Assembly (NCBI RefSeq): GCF_000227115.2
Contig: NC_016481.1
Coordinates: 699,259-763,258, forward strand
Reading direction: 5' to 3'
Length of the DNA: 64,000 nucleotides
From: Naumovozyma dairenensis CBS 421
Taxonomy: Eukaryota; Ascomycota; Saccharomycetes; Saccharomycetales; Saccharomycetaceae
Shown here: piece after piece, positions 31,223 to 40,091 of the stretch
Layout: each line of letters begins with the position of its first letter
How positions within the stretch are numbered: the first letter of the stretch is position 1
Position numbers and translations under genes: made by a program
Notes under the pieces: model-generated
Seen by the model: the letters and a program-made list of their open reading frames with translations, nothing else
What the model was told of the DNA's origin: nothing
Database searches by the model: none

Positions 31223-32779
31223 TCATGACGGTACACCCTCTGCCTCTGATTTAGATACCTTATTACTTATTCTCCTCCAATTCTTTCTATTATCGTGTAT
31301 TGGTAGAGGTAATATACTCAAGTAAAAAACAAGAGCCAATAGAGCAAAAGAAATTACAGACGGTGGAGTCAACATCTTCACGAAATTTCTTGTCGAAACG
31401 GCCTTTTGATAGGGACAGGTAGCGTATGGGCCTCCATTAACCCAACAATTACTTACCGACACGGAATTGATATCAATCCATATGTCAATATCATTTATCG
31501 TTCTGTTCTTAAGGTATAATAATAATGCTCTTTCTTCTAATGGTGTCCTAGGTAATGAGAATGTATAATCATCAGGACATTTAGAACCTTTGAAGTTATC
31601 AAATTCGAAATATGTGTCCTCATCCTCGGTAACGTGCCATATAAATGATCTATCTTTATATCTACATAGCCCTCTTTCATTTCGATAACAATTTGCGACT
31701 TCCCAAGTTATAGAATCATTGGTGGAGTAATATTTCAACAGAGCACAATTGTAAGCCTGTAAAGTATCATTTTTTGTGACTGTACCATGTTCTATCCTTG
31801 TATATATAGGTTGGTTTGGACCCCATGACCAAATTGTACTTTGGAATAATTTCGCTATATTGCGTATTGTAGAATTTGAATAATTATTTGATATAATCGG
31901 TGAAATTCCGCATGAAACATATTCTCCTATATCATTAGGCGTAAAAACAGAATTTAAAAATCTCCAATGAAGAGTTGATATATCATTGAGAGCAGATTCC
32001 GTATTTGGACATTCGAAAGTTGAATTTTTAGTATCGTAATGTAATATGGTTCGATTAAAGGAATAAGGGAGATCTGTACTTTTCAAGATATCCGTCAACT
32101 CAATTATTATCATTCTTTTACGATGACTATAAATAAATGTCCCGAATGTTGGCCACCCGTCCTCCATTGATCGACCATGAGTATCCCAAGCATTACCTCC
32201 AGATCTATCAGTAGCAAGATCTAACGGGGTATATATGCTAGAACTTTGAATAGTTTGATCAAATAAGTATGTAAGGTTTAATTGGGGATACCTTTGGAGT
32301 GCATCAGTTGATTGAATTATGGTGCCGTTCGGTAGTCTTAAAAACATTACCAGCATATTGGCAACTAAATTATTATTCGTTGTATGAATAAAAATTTGTA
32401 ATGTGTTCAGAAAGGTCCCAAAGGGAAGAGATGTATTAGAGATTACCCATGAATTATTCTTCTGTTCTATATCAATAATAAACCCCTGCATACCTGTTGA
32501 TAGCAGATCTATAAAAGTGGTCAAATATCGTGTATTTGTGGTGTTATCATTTTCAGTAATATTTGGATCAATAAAATTTTCATGGAATAAGACATGTCGC
32601 AGATCGCCACCTATTATAGGTAGTTGATCAATTGTCACATTTGACATTATATCTCTTTGCGATCTTAGTGCAATTTTTTGTTGATTGGACAAAACTGCCC
32701 AATCGTTTTGACATGAAGCAAACTGGAATTGACTGAGAAGTATCAGCAGCAAAACATTCCAAACTCTAAAAAAATTCAT
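31223..32779 (-). CDS. MTC6: Secretory-pathway membrane protein Mtc6
   Basis: 518 residues (S. cerevisiae Mtc6 has 526). Mtc6 is known from genetic interaction with cdc13-1, and its biochemical role is unclear. A signal peptide is visible (VWNVLLLILLSQFQFASC, residues 6-23). The lumenal portion carries many N-glycosylation sequons and pairs of cysteines (CRYKDRSFIW, CWVNGGPYATC). One C-terminal transmembrane helix lies at about 477-497 (VISFALLALVFYLSIL). It is convergent with PEX28, as YHR151C is with YHR150W. Confidence 0.9.
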   Translation of the reverse strand: MNFFRVWNVLLLILLSQFQFASCQNDWAVLSNQQKIALRSQRDIMSNVTIDQLPIIGGDLRHVLFHENFIDPNITENDNTTNTRYLTTFIDLLSTGMQGFIIDIEQKNNSWVISNTSLPFGTFLNTLQIFIHTTNNNLVANMLVMFLRLPNGTIIQSTDALQRYPQLNLTYLFDQTIQSSSIYTPLDLATDRSGGNAWDTHGRSMEDGWPTFGTFIYSHRKRMIIIELTDILKSTDLPYSFNRTILHYDTKNSTFECPNTESALNDISTLHWRFLNSVFTPNDIGEYVSCGISPIISNNYSNSTIRNIAKLFQSTIWSWGPNQPIYTRIEHGTVTKNDTLQAYNCALLKYYSTNDSITWEVANCYRNERGLCRYKDRSFIWHVTEDEDTYFEFDNFKGSKCPDDYTFSLPRTPLEERALLLYLKNRTINDIDIWIDINSVSVSNCWVNGGPYATCPYQKAVSTRNFVKMLTPPSVISFALLALVFYLSILPLPIHDNRKNWRRISNKVSKSEAEGVPS

Positions 32780-33736
32780 AATTTCAAATGATCATACATT
32801 ATATAGTAAGTTAATTGGATATATGTGTGTAATATGAATTGTTATTAGTCCAAATTATCACTGTTTTTAACCAAAAAAAGGCACCATCACATAATGCATT
32901 TTATTTATTAATCGTGCCACTCAAATATAGCTTGATGGGCTTCAGTTCCATATAGCTAAGAAACATATAAGAAAATATAGGGTTAAAAATTTCAAGATCA
33001 CCTACAAGATATATTAGGGTTAAAAAGAAAAACCCTAATAAAGTATTAAGAATCCTTAATATTCCCCTAAAAATCTTCAATACTCAAGTGGGAAATATCA
33101 ATCAGCCTTCCTATTTGGGTTAAATGCAAACGGAACACCCAACCCTGGATTTTCTATGTTCGATTGATTTTCCCTTTTAGGATATATCCAACCGTTAACA
33201 AAGCTACGTTAACGTAACAAATTGACACAAGAACGTAGTAAAAACATACTGTTAGGTTTCCCAGGCTAACCTATTACTTTCAGTTGATTCCATTCGCACC
33301 TAATGGGATGATTGAGAACCAACTTGGGCCAACTAACGCAGTTTGTGTCTTGTTGCATACTGAAACACTGTGCTTTCTATTCCTGAGAAATTTTTCACTT
33401 TCTGAACTATATGTGGATTGTATATAATAACTGAATCGTTTTCAAATCTTGAACTTGAAAATAACTTTTTAAAGTGTTTTTGGTTGAATTAAGTTATCAC
33501 TTAGTTAGGAGGAGCATCCCATTTACTTTATCAACAATTGATTACTTGATCACTCTTCTTCTTTTAGAAAGAAACATCAATATTTAAATATTCATTAACA
33601 TATAATTTTTTTTTCCTATTTTATTTTACTTCAATAAGAAACCATATTTCTAAACAGCATAAATCATCATCTTTAAACTAATTTGTTGAAAAAAATAACC
33701 ATTAACTAAAAAGAAAGAAGAAGAAATCAAAATACA
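32780..33736. promoter_or_regulatory. Divergent MTC6/SPO12 promoter with Tbf1-like motifs
   Basis: 960 bp. It contains AGGGTT/AACCCT telomere-type motifs at about 32977-32985, 33014-33021 and 33031-33038. The last two form an inverted pair. Pyrimidine-rich sequence and an A-rich leader precede the SPO12 ATG. No gene is seen. Confidence 0.55.
33014..33038. promoter_or_regulatory. Inverted pair of Tbf1-type sites (TTAGGGTT...AACCCTAA)
   Basis: TTAGGGTT (33014-33021) and AACCCTAA (33031-33038) are perfect 8-bp inverted repeats separated by 9 A-rich bases. ARCCCTAA is the Tbf1 consensus. Tbf1 binds promoters as a general regulatory factor in S. cerevisiae and relatives. Confidence 0.65.
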
Positions 33737-34087
33737 ATGACAACAGCAGTAAGTATACCAAAAAAGATTGAGACACCAAGTAGTGGTGATAAACTAAAAG
33801 TAACGACAATTGTATCAACGAAAAACGTGAAAGCCACGCAAAAACCAACTTCGGCTTCATTGCGTAGATCGATCTTCAAGAAGAAAACTATGGCGTCCGC
33901 TATACAGGATAGAAACAAAGCATTACAATTAAGAAACAAATTTGCATCACCTACAGATAGACTACTATCACCATGTTCACAGAAATTAGCTGACCATAAA
34001 TCTAAGTTTTTATTGAATAAAACAAATCCAACCAAGTTGAATTTTGCTACTCCTAATAACAACAATATTGATTCTGATGAAGAATAA
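33737..34087 (+). CDS. SPO12: Mitotic exit regulator Spo12 (Spo12/Bns1 family)
   Basis: 116 residues, shorter than S. cerevisiae Spo12 (173) and closer to Bns1 (137). Spo12 promotes release of Cdc14 from the nucleolus at early anaphase (FEAR network) and is needed for two meiotic divisions. The family core SPTDRLLSPCSQKLADHKSKF is present at about residues 74-94, with the phosphorylatable SPTDRLLSP segment intact. RRSIFKKK precedes it, and an acidic end IDSDEE follows. It lies between MTC6 and SPO16 exactly as YHR152W. Confidence 0.92.
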   Translation: MTTAVSIPKKIETPSSGDKLKVTTIVSTKNVKATQKPTSASLRRSIFKKKTMASAIQDRNKALQLRNKFASPTDRLLSPCSQKLADHKSKFLLNKTNPTKLNFATPNNNNIDSDEE

Positions 34088-34272
34088 CAACAAGAAAAAC
34101 TAATAATAAAATTCGGCATATAAAGATACCCACTGCAAAAAAACAATATAAATATATATATTAAAACTAATATAATGATATATTCCTTTATAGAAAATTT
34201 ATAGACTCAACATAATGCGTAGCAAAATTTACTATTACTAAAATATCAAAACATTTTTTACTATATTGGAGC

Positions 34273-34869
34273 TCAAAGGGTTATAACTAACGTAGCAAGA
34301 TCTTTATTTGTGGAAAGTACACGTTCGATATCATTTTCTTTAGTTATACCAGCTTCTTCTAAGAGTGTCATAATAGTTGTTTTCGTCAATGAGTCCACTA
34401 TATCTTCATCACTTTCCGATAAAGGAGCGTTTAGACCATTCGCAATATTGTACTTGAACGTGCGTAATAAATTATTAGTTTTAAAGTAACTATAAATTTT
34501 ATTCTCATCGTTCCATTGCAAAACCGAGACTACGAATCTAGACAAAGGCATCTTAGAGACAACAAATTGAATCATCTTCTCCCTAAAACCAGAAGAGGAT
34601 AATTTCAATTTAGAAAACTTAAAAAGATTGTACCATAAAGGTTTTCATCTCCAAATATTTTTTCTATCTTCACGTATTAAATCTAGAATATTTTCAATTT
34701 CATCCATTAAATAGTTGGTAATACCGGTCTCTACATTGGGGCTTTTAAAGGTTTCCATTCTTTCGATTGTGTCATGTACATGAGATGTTTCAATTTGTAC
34801 AACAAATCTACAAAAGTTCCGTTCTGAACTAATGGGTACTTCCGCCTTGAAAATGTTAACGATCTCCAT
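34273..34869 (-). pseudogene. SPO16: SPO16 with one in-frame UGA (recoded, decayed or sequence error)
   Basis: One continuous reading frame of 198 codons, exactly the length of S. cerevisiae Spo16, is interrupted only by a TGA at 34645-34647 (codon 75). The first part is MEIVNIFKAEVP...NIWR. The frame continues after the stop as KPLWYNLFKFSKLKLSSSGF and ends ...LATLVITL. Spo16 is a meiosis-specific XPF-ERCC1-like partner of Zip2 in the ZMM group promoting crossovers. Identification rests on position (YHR153C between SPO12 and RTT107), length and an exact URS1 about 165 bp upstream. I do not recognise the sequence itself. No intron signals (GT..., TACTAAC) surround the TGA. It may be real loss, an error, or readthrough. 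Confidence 0.72.
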
Positions 34870-35030
34870 TATTCAACACTTATTTCTAAGATGTTTTCTG
34901 AAAGCAACTACCATCTTCAGAGATAAAAGGAAATCATGATCCAGAGTATCGACATTTTTATAACGATTATCTAATGGAATCATATCAATAATCCTTTTAT
35001 TTACATTTATAACCGAAATAGGAAAGTTTT

Positions 35031-35040
35031 TAGCCGCCGA
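35031..35040 (-). promoter_or_regulatory. URS1 element upstream of SPO16
   Basis: TAGCCGCCGA on the plus strand is an exact match to the Ume6-bound URS1 core (TCGGCGGCTA on the minus strand). It lies about 165 bp before the SPO16 ATG. URS1 represses early meiotic genes in mitosis and activates them with Ime1. Confidence 0.92.
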
Positions 35041-35056
35041 GGTGGCCTTCTTTTTT

Positions 35057-35083
35057 ACGCGTCTTGTTTCCCTCAGAACGCGT
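35057..35083 (+). promoter_or_regulatory. Paired MluI cell-cycle boxes upstream of RTT107
   Basis: ACGCGT at 35057-35062 and 35078-35083, 21 bp apart (two helical turns), about 190-215 bp before the RTT107 ATG. MCB sites recruit Mbp1-Swi6 for G1/S expression, which suits a replication-damage gene. Confidence 0.88.
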
Positions 35084-35272
35084 GAAGCAATTTTATAGTT
35101 CAACTTGTTGCCAAACTTTTAATATTTACACAACTGAACTATATCAAAACAAAACAAAAAACTTTGGAATTATTCTGGCGGCAGCTTAAGTTGTTTGGAG
35201 AAATACGACACTCGACTAACAGAAGTACTATCAAGTGCAGAAACGACAAAACACATCAAAATATATTAGTCG

Positions 35273-38200
35273 ATGGACCAAGGAATAACAACTTCGATAA
35301 AATCCAAATTGTTCGAGAATTTAAACTTTCTAGTTATTGCCACTGAGAATGATGACATTAATGAAACCACAAAAGTAGTTACTTTATTAGAGGATAATGG
35401 ATGCAATTCTTGTCTCATACATGACACGAAAGATGAATCAACTACGAATGAGTTGACATCATCAAAGGATCTGAAAAAATGGTATATTAAAACATTTGGT
35501 TCGAAAAACATTCACTTTATAATTTCAAATACATCAAATTTTAGGTTTTATAAGATAGCAGAATTTGATTTTTTAGTCCCTATAGTGACACCAAAATGGG
35601 TCACTGCTTGCATTTCCACAAGGAGACACTTGAGGACTTCTTTATTTTCACCGAATCCAAATCATTTCTTTAGAAACTTCCAAATTTGTATTTCAACTTA
35701 CTCAATGAAATTTTCAGAATATATTTTCTATTCAGAATTAATTAATTCATTGGGTGGTACCATCACGCATGTAATAAACAATAAGACAACTCATTTAATT
35801 GCAATTGCTATCGATGATCCAGCAATCATAGCCATTAAGGAAAAGGGACAAAATAATACTATAATTAAGTCTGTTTATCCGACATGGTTAGTTCAATGCT
35901 TCAAAGAACGTAAATATATTGATGAATCTCCGCATTTAATTACAGAAGACCAGAACAACTCTGAACATTTGGATGATATATGGAGGTTTGTGTTAGATGA
36001 TGTAGTATTTTCTGATTCCATTAAATACCAATTCCTGAAGAATAAGCGATTCATTCTTGCTATGAATCTATCAATGAATAAAAACACTTATAGCTTTTTC
36101 TTGCAATTGATTAAAAATTGCGGTGGTTCAATAGTACGCTATATTGAAGAATCAGATATTGAGACTTGTGATGGGAATTGTTATATAGGTGACAAGATTG
36201 GTACGAAAGATTATGAATTATCATTATCGAAGGGGAATGTTGAATTAGGTAATTTGATTTGGTTTTTCCACATGTGGTCCATTTGTGAATTTGTTCCACC
36301 AAATACCAATCTTTTGTTTGAACCCTTTAAGAAAAAAATATTTAAAAGTAGTGAATTGATTCTAACATATACAAATTATTTTGGTCGTCAAAGATCATAT
36401 ATTCAAAGACTGACTGAGATGTTGGGTGGTATTAGTACCACTGAATTATCCAAAAGAAACACACATTTAGTTTCAAGAATGCCCGTAGGCAAAAAATTCT
36501 TTCAGGCCAAAAAATGGAAAGATCGGTGCCAGGTTATAAACCATTTATGGTTAGAAAGGACCTATAAGACAGGGATTAAACAAGATCCTAACTCATCAGA
36601 ATTTCAAGATTTTAAAATCGATGAAGATGATATACTTTTGACTTTAGGTCAGTATAATTATAAGTTGAAACAACTAGAGGACTTACAAGCATTAAAAGCA
36701 GATGATATTATGAATTCCAATAATGGAGACATGACTCCAATAAAAAATGATGATGATAATGAAGATTATATAGATACTATATTGTCACCGCCAATCAAGA
36801 GCATATCTGTTTCTATTACTGCTACAGAGGCAAATAAGAAACTGCTTACGAGCTTTGAAGGGATATCGAGAGGAGATGTGATTGATAATCAATTGAAAGA
36901 TGAAATGGTTGCTTCAAAGGAATTAAGTAATAAGGGAAAGCGCAGCATTGAAACTTCTGCGAACTATTTAAAGGAAGAGATACGAAAGAATAATGATGAT
37001 GAAGACAAAAGTAGTACACAACATAAGTATGAAAAAGCTTTATTTGATAACATCAAAGAAGCCAAAAATGGCGTGAATGAAGTGATTCAACAACAAAAGG
37101 AACCCACCCCTGTGCAGTGCACAGCACAAGATATTGAGGAAGAGACCAAATTAAATATTAATGTACACGCTGCTAAAGAAGCCGAAAATACAAGAACTCT
37201 AAAATCTAATGAGATTGTATTAAAACAAGATTATTCACATTTATTTGACGGACTATCTCAAGAAGACAATGATAAGGACCAATTACTGCGAACAAATGCA
37301 ATAACGACAACGCCAAATATTAGTAGACATTCTTCTAAGCTTAAGACGCCTACTGCTATCGAAAGTAACAGGTCCAGATCATTTGATACTAGTATAGTTG
37401 CATCTACCGATAGTAGCGGAGGCTCTGGTAGAAGAGCAGCAAGAGCTAAAGCGGAAAAGAGATTACATGAAAGTATTGAATCATTGAATGAGTTTGAAAA
37501 AAATTCGAAAAAGAAGAGAATTGGGAATTTATTACCTGCTGAAATTGCAATTCTTGAAGAGAAAAAGCAAAACGAAAAATTAGCTAAAGAAATTGTATCG
37601 AAGCTTCGGAGAGATGGTGAAAGAGAGAATGTGCTTCAATTTTCCATTAATGCAATTAGTACAGGTTGTCATGAAGATATTGGTATATTAGATTTAGAAA
37701 TATTGAATCAGTTTGGCATTCGATTGTATCCTGAAATAACATCAGATATAAACTTTAATACAGTTATTGCACCTAAGAAGATGAGAACTGCCAAATTTTT
37801 AAAAAGTTTTAGCTTTCATCCCTTGAAGAATATACTATTATCAACGTTTATTGATGATATTCTAAAAAACATTCATATAGGGAATAATGACTTTTTCCAA
37901 GGAATCACTTTAAATGATTATAAGTTAAAAGAATTCGATAATTCCTTGATAGAGAAGAAGACAAGACAACCTACCAAATTATTTGAAAGAGCTGGTATTG
38001 TTACAATAAATTTAATGAATGATTTAATAGGTGGTACAGAAATTATATCTTCTATTTTGAAATGCCATGGAATAAAACATACTAACGTTATAAATCATAA
38101 GAAATTCGGAATTAGTGATATCGTAGAAAATAAATATGACAATACCAATGACGAAGGTAACAATACAGGAAAGAAAAGGAAGACGACGAAGAAAAGAATA

Positions 38201-38377
38201 AGGTTAAATGATGGTAAATTTATTGATTGTCCAAACTATGTTATAGTAGCAACGAAACCACTTCAAGCGAAGAAGTTGAAGAAAATAATGAATGCTGATG
38301 AAGAACTCTCAAATAAGAATGTGTTAATTGTTGATTGGGATTGGTGTGTTAATATGATATTTAACCTTAGATGTTGA
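35273..38377 (+). CDS. RTT107: DNA-damage scaffold Rtt107 (BRCT repeats)
   Basis: 1034 residues (S. cerevisiae Rtt107 has 1070). It is a scaffold at stalled forks that binds gamma-H2A, Slx4, Mms22-Rtt101 and Smc5/6 and counters Rad9 checkpoint signalling. Four BRCT modules fill the first 430 residues, each ending in the usual Trp motif (PIVTPKWVTAC, SVYPTWLVQCF, LIWFFHMWSI, INHLWLERTY). A long charged linker (about 440-770) follows. Two C-terminal BRCT repeats (about 800-1034) end in LIVDWDWCVNMIF and bind phosphorylated histone. Position after SPO16 matches YHR154W. The start ATG is the first in frame and fits the SIKSKLFENLNFLV opening. Confidence 0.93.
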   Translation: MDQGITTSIKSKLFENLNFLVIATENDDINETTKVVTLLEDNGCNSCLIHDTKDESTTNELTSSKDLKKWYIKTFGSKNIHFIISNTSNFRFYKIAEFDFLVPIVTPKWVTACISTRRHLRTSLFSPNPNHFFRNFQICISTYSMKFSEYIFYSELINSLGGTITHVINNKTTHLIAIAIDDPAIIAIKEKGQNNTIIKSVYPTWLVQCFKERKYIDESPHLITEDQNNSEHLDDIWRFVLDDVVFSDSIKYQFLKNKRFILAMNLSMNKNTYSFFLQLIKNCGGSIVRYIEESDIETCDGNCYIGDKIGTKDYELSLSKGNVELGNLIWFFHMWSICEFVPPNTNLLFEPFKKKIFKSSELILTYTNYFGRQRSYIQRLTEMLGGISTTELSKRNTHLVSRMPVGKKFFQAKKWKDRCQVINHLWLERTYKTGIKQDPNSSEFQDFKIDEDDILLTLGQYNYKLKQLEDLQALKADDIMNSNNGDMTPIKNDDDNEDYIDTILSPPIKSISVSITATEANKKLLTSFEGISRGDVIDNQLKDEMVASKELSNKGKRSIETSANYLKEEIRKNNDDEDKSSTQHKYEKALFDNIKEAKNGVNEVIQQQKEPTPVQCTAQDIEEETKLNINVHAAKEAENTRTLKSNEIVLKQDYSHLFDGLSQEDNDKDQLLRTNAITTTPNISRHSSKLKTPTAIESNRSRSFDTSIVASTDSSGGSGRRAARAKAEKRLHESIESLNEFEKNSKKKRIGNLLPAEIAILEEKKQNEKLAKEIVSKLRRDGERENVLQFSINAISTGCHEDIGILDLEILNQFGIRLYPEITSDINFNTVIAPKKMRTAKFLKSFSFHPLKNILLSTFIDDILKNIHIGNNDFFQGITLNDYKLKEFDNSLIEKKTRQPTKLFERAGIVTINLMNDLIGGTEIISSILKCHGIKHTNVINHKKFGISDIVENKYDNTNDEGNNTGKKRKTTKKRIRLNDGKFIDCPNYVIVATKPLQAKKLKKIMNADEELSNKNVLIVDWDWCVNMIFNLRC

Positions 38378-38535
38378 TTATGATGATAAAGAGCATGATT
38401 TTTCTAAACAACTTACATAGATGATAGATTATAATAGCTTAATGTGATGTAAATGACACTAATTTTCAAATTTTTTTTTGTTATATGCAGAAGATGAATA
38501 TATATATATATGTATGCAAAGGTTGGGAGGAATAG

Positions 38536-38832
38536 CTATAAAATTGATGAAAACATTGCAAATGCGTTTTCTGTGTCAGTTGAAGAACAGATAATATCGG
38601 CAGATCTAAGTTGGTAACCATTTTTGTCCTGACTAGAGTCATATGGTAAGATTCCATTCTTTAATTTTTCTTCTTTAGTCATAAAATATATAGGTATGAT
38701 TGATCCGCATGCTATACCTACCGTAAAATATTTGAGTTTTGGACTGCTGCTTGGTTTGCTATTATTTAACATCGTTGTTGAGGGTGGTATTTGTTGGCTT
38801 CTATATGGTATGTTTATGGTACTAAAGAGCAA
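38536..38832 (-). CDS. Spg1-like small protein, second copy
   Basis: 98 residues, or 78 from Met21 (MLNNSKPSSSP). It resembles the neighbouring SPG1. The block SPKLKYFTVGIACGSIIPIYFM aligns with TPQFKYLMLGSVCAAILPTSIYM, and the end MFSSIL matches the MFSSIM end of S. cerevisiae Spg1. It probably has one membrane segment (residues 35-52). Spg1 is needed for survival at high temperature in stationary phase and is found in mitochondrial preparations. The two copies are tandem on the minus strand 560 bp apart, in the place where YGR236C falls in the ancestral order. Paralogy is by eye. Confidence 0.7.
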   Translation of the reverse strand: MLFSTINIPYRSQQIPPSTTMLNNSKPSSSPKLKYFTVGIACGSIIPIYFMTKEEKLKNGILPYDSSQDKNGYQLRSADIICSSTDTENAFAMFSSIL

Positions 38833-39396
38833 CTGATTAAGAAGGTGTATTGTATTGATTGTATTTTTTGTACTGTATTTGTGGCATTTTAGGTGTACAA
38901 AAACAAGATTTCTACATTGATGGTCTCTTCAACAGGGCTGCTGCTAACTTATATAACTTGTTAAATTAGGTCATTACTATCCGATAAATGAGGTTGAGGG
39001 GAAGTTTTGTATCTAGCAAGAAACCTTATTGTTTACTGTTGACACAGCCGTACCTTGTCTTCTATACGTACATACGATACATACATAAGCAGTTACTATT
39101 TTGATTCTGGAGAAGAGGATGGTTAAAGTGCCAGGTACAGAGACTAACCCATGGGAAGAACTCTTACACTACAATAATAGAGCAAGAGGAGAAGAATAAT
39201 TTTTCCACCGAAAAGCAAGTCCGACCGACATTAAGGGGAATTTATTTGTTTTCCGTGGAAAAGATGCTTCTTCCTAGAGTTTATGGAATACTATGGTAGA
39301 TTTAAAGTTACATGCTTAGATGTTTTTTATGAATATATATAGATAGATATATGTAATAATTATGAATATCCTTAGACTGGAAGAAGGATATCTTTA
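38833..39396. other. Spacer between the two SPG1-type genes
   Basis: Upstream region of the 38536-38832 gene and downstream of SPG1. No frame, RNA or clear regulatory motif is recognised. Confidence 0.45.
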
Positions 39397-39660
39397 TTAT
39401 AATATTGCAGAAACAGTTCCAAATGAGTCGAAGTCATCTAGTAACGGGTCCATTGATGCCAAAGAATCCCTTCTTTCAGGTTTTTTTTCCATGAGTAGTT
39501 GTTCTTGTGCTTTTTGTTTTTCTTTTGCAGAATTTCGTTGCTGCATATATATACTCGTTGGTAATATTGCTGCACATACTGATCCTAACATTAGATATTT
39601 GAATTGTGGCGTTTTTGCCGCTTTAGTAGCTTCTGAGTAAACTTTTGGATCCAATTTCAT
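39397..39660 (-). CDS. SPG1: Stationary-phase protein Spg1
   Basis: 87 residues (S. cerevisiae Spg1 has 95). The N-terminus MKLDPKVYSEATKAAKTPQFKY matches MKLDSGIYSEAQ...TPKFRY of S. cerevisiae closely. A single hydrophobic segment (LMLGSVCAAILPTSI, about 23-37) is followed by a basic, glutamine-rich tail ending DSFGTVSAIL. It is required for viability in stationary phase at high temperature, with no known enzymatic activity. It belongs to the YGR side (YGR236C) of the duplicated region, inserted among YHR genes here. Confidence 0.85.
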   Translation of the reverse strand: MKLDPKVYSEATKAAKTPQFKYLMLGSVCAAILPTSIYMQQRNSAKEKQKAQEQLLMEKKPERRDSLASMDPLLDDFDSFGTVSAIL

Positions 39661-40091
39661 TTTGTTGTGCTAATTAAGTGGGGTTATAATTTATAATGGG
39701 TTCTTTCTTTACTAATGTTGAAAAAAATCGAACCATTACAGCAACCTACTCAATATAATCCTTGAAGTACACTATATATAGTCTAAATTACAAGATCTAC
39801 CAAGGGGTCCTGTTTAACAAGGGGTTTGTCCTGTACGTACGGCTGTTCAATTTCAGCCGTGGATTATTTTATTTTATTTTCCTTATATAACAAAGAAATT
39901 CCAATCACGTGAACATGGAGACACAGAGCAAGGGGAGAAATACAACCTCGGCGGCTATTTGGGTATTATTTACTCATCCTCCTCCCTCACATCCAAAATA
40001 AATATACTTCATTTGCCACCGGGACCATTTATGGGGTTTATCTAGGGGGGTAACAAGAGACAAAAGACATTGTTTTTCCATTTGGTTTATA
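39661..40091. promoter_or_regulatory. Divergent SPG1/REC104 promoter
   Basis: 430 bp. It holds ATCACGTG (Cbf1/bHLH-type E-box, about 39905-39912) and an exact URS1 at 39948-39957. It also has an AT-rich T-tract and C-rich stretches nearer REC104. Confidence 0.75.
39948..39957 (+). promoter_or_regulatory. URS1 element upstream of REC104
   Basis: TCGGCGGCTA, an exact URS1 core, about 135 bp before the REC104 ATG. Together with URS1 at SPO16 it supports meiosis-specific control and the identity of the downstream gene. Confidence 0.92.

Larger units (their letters stand above)
34870..35272. promoter_or_regulatory. Divergent SPO16/RTT107 promoter
   Basis: 403 bp with URS1 at 35031-35040 and two MluI cell-cycle boxes at 35057-35062 and 35078-35083. 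A 76-codon minus-strand frame (34873-35103) overlaps all three sites and is better read as promoter than gene. Confidence 0.8.

Noticed and set aside
33727..34146. 139-codon frame antisense to SPO12
   Set aside because: Cys/Phe-rich product of the reverse strand of a conserved gene. SPO12 itself has family motifs and synteny.
34873..35103. 76-codon minus-strand frame next to SPO16
   Set aside because: It overlaps the URS1 and both MluI boxes of the SPO16/RTT107 promoter, and a gene here would leave SPO16 without a promoter. Sequence is unlike any known protein.
39905..39912. ATCACGTG as a centromere CDEI
   Set aside because: The flanking sequence lacks an AT-only CDEII of about 80 bp and any CDEIII TTCGGAAA-like core. 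It is better read as a promoter E-box.
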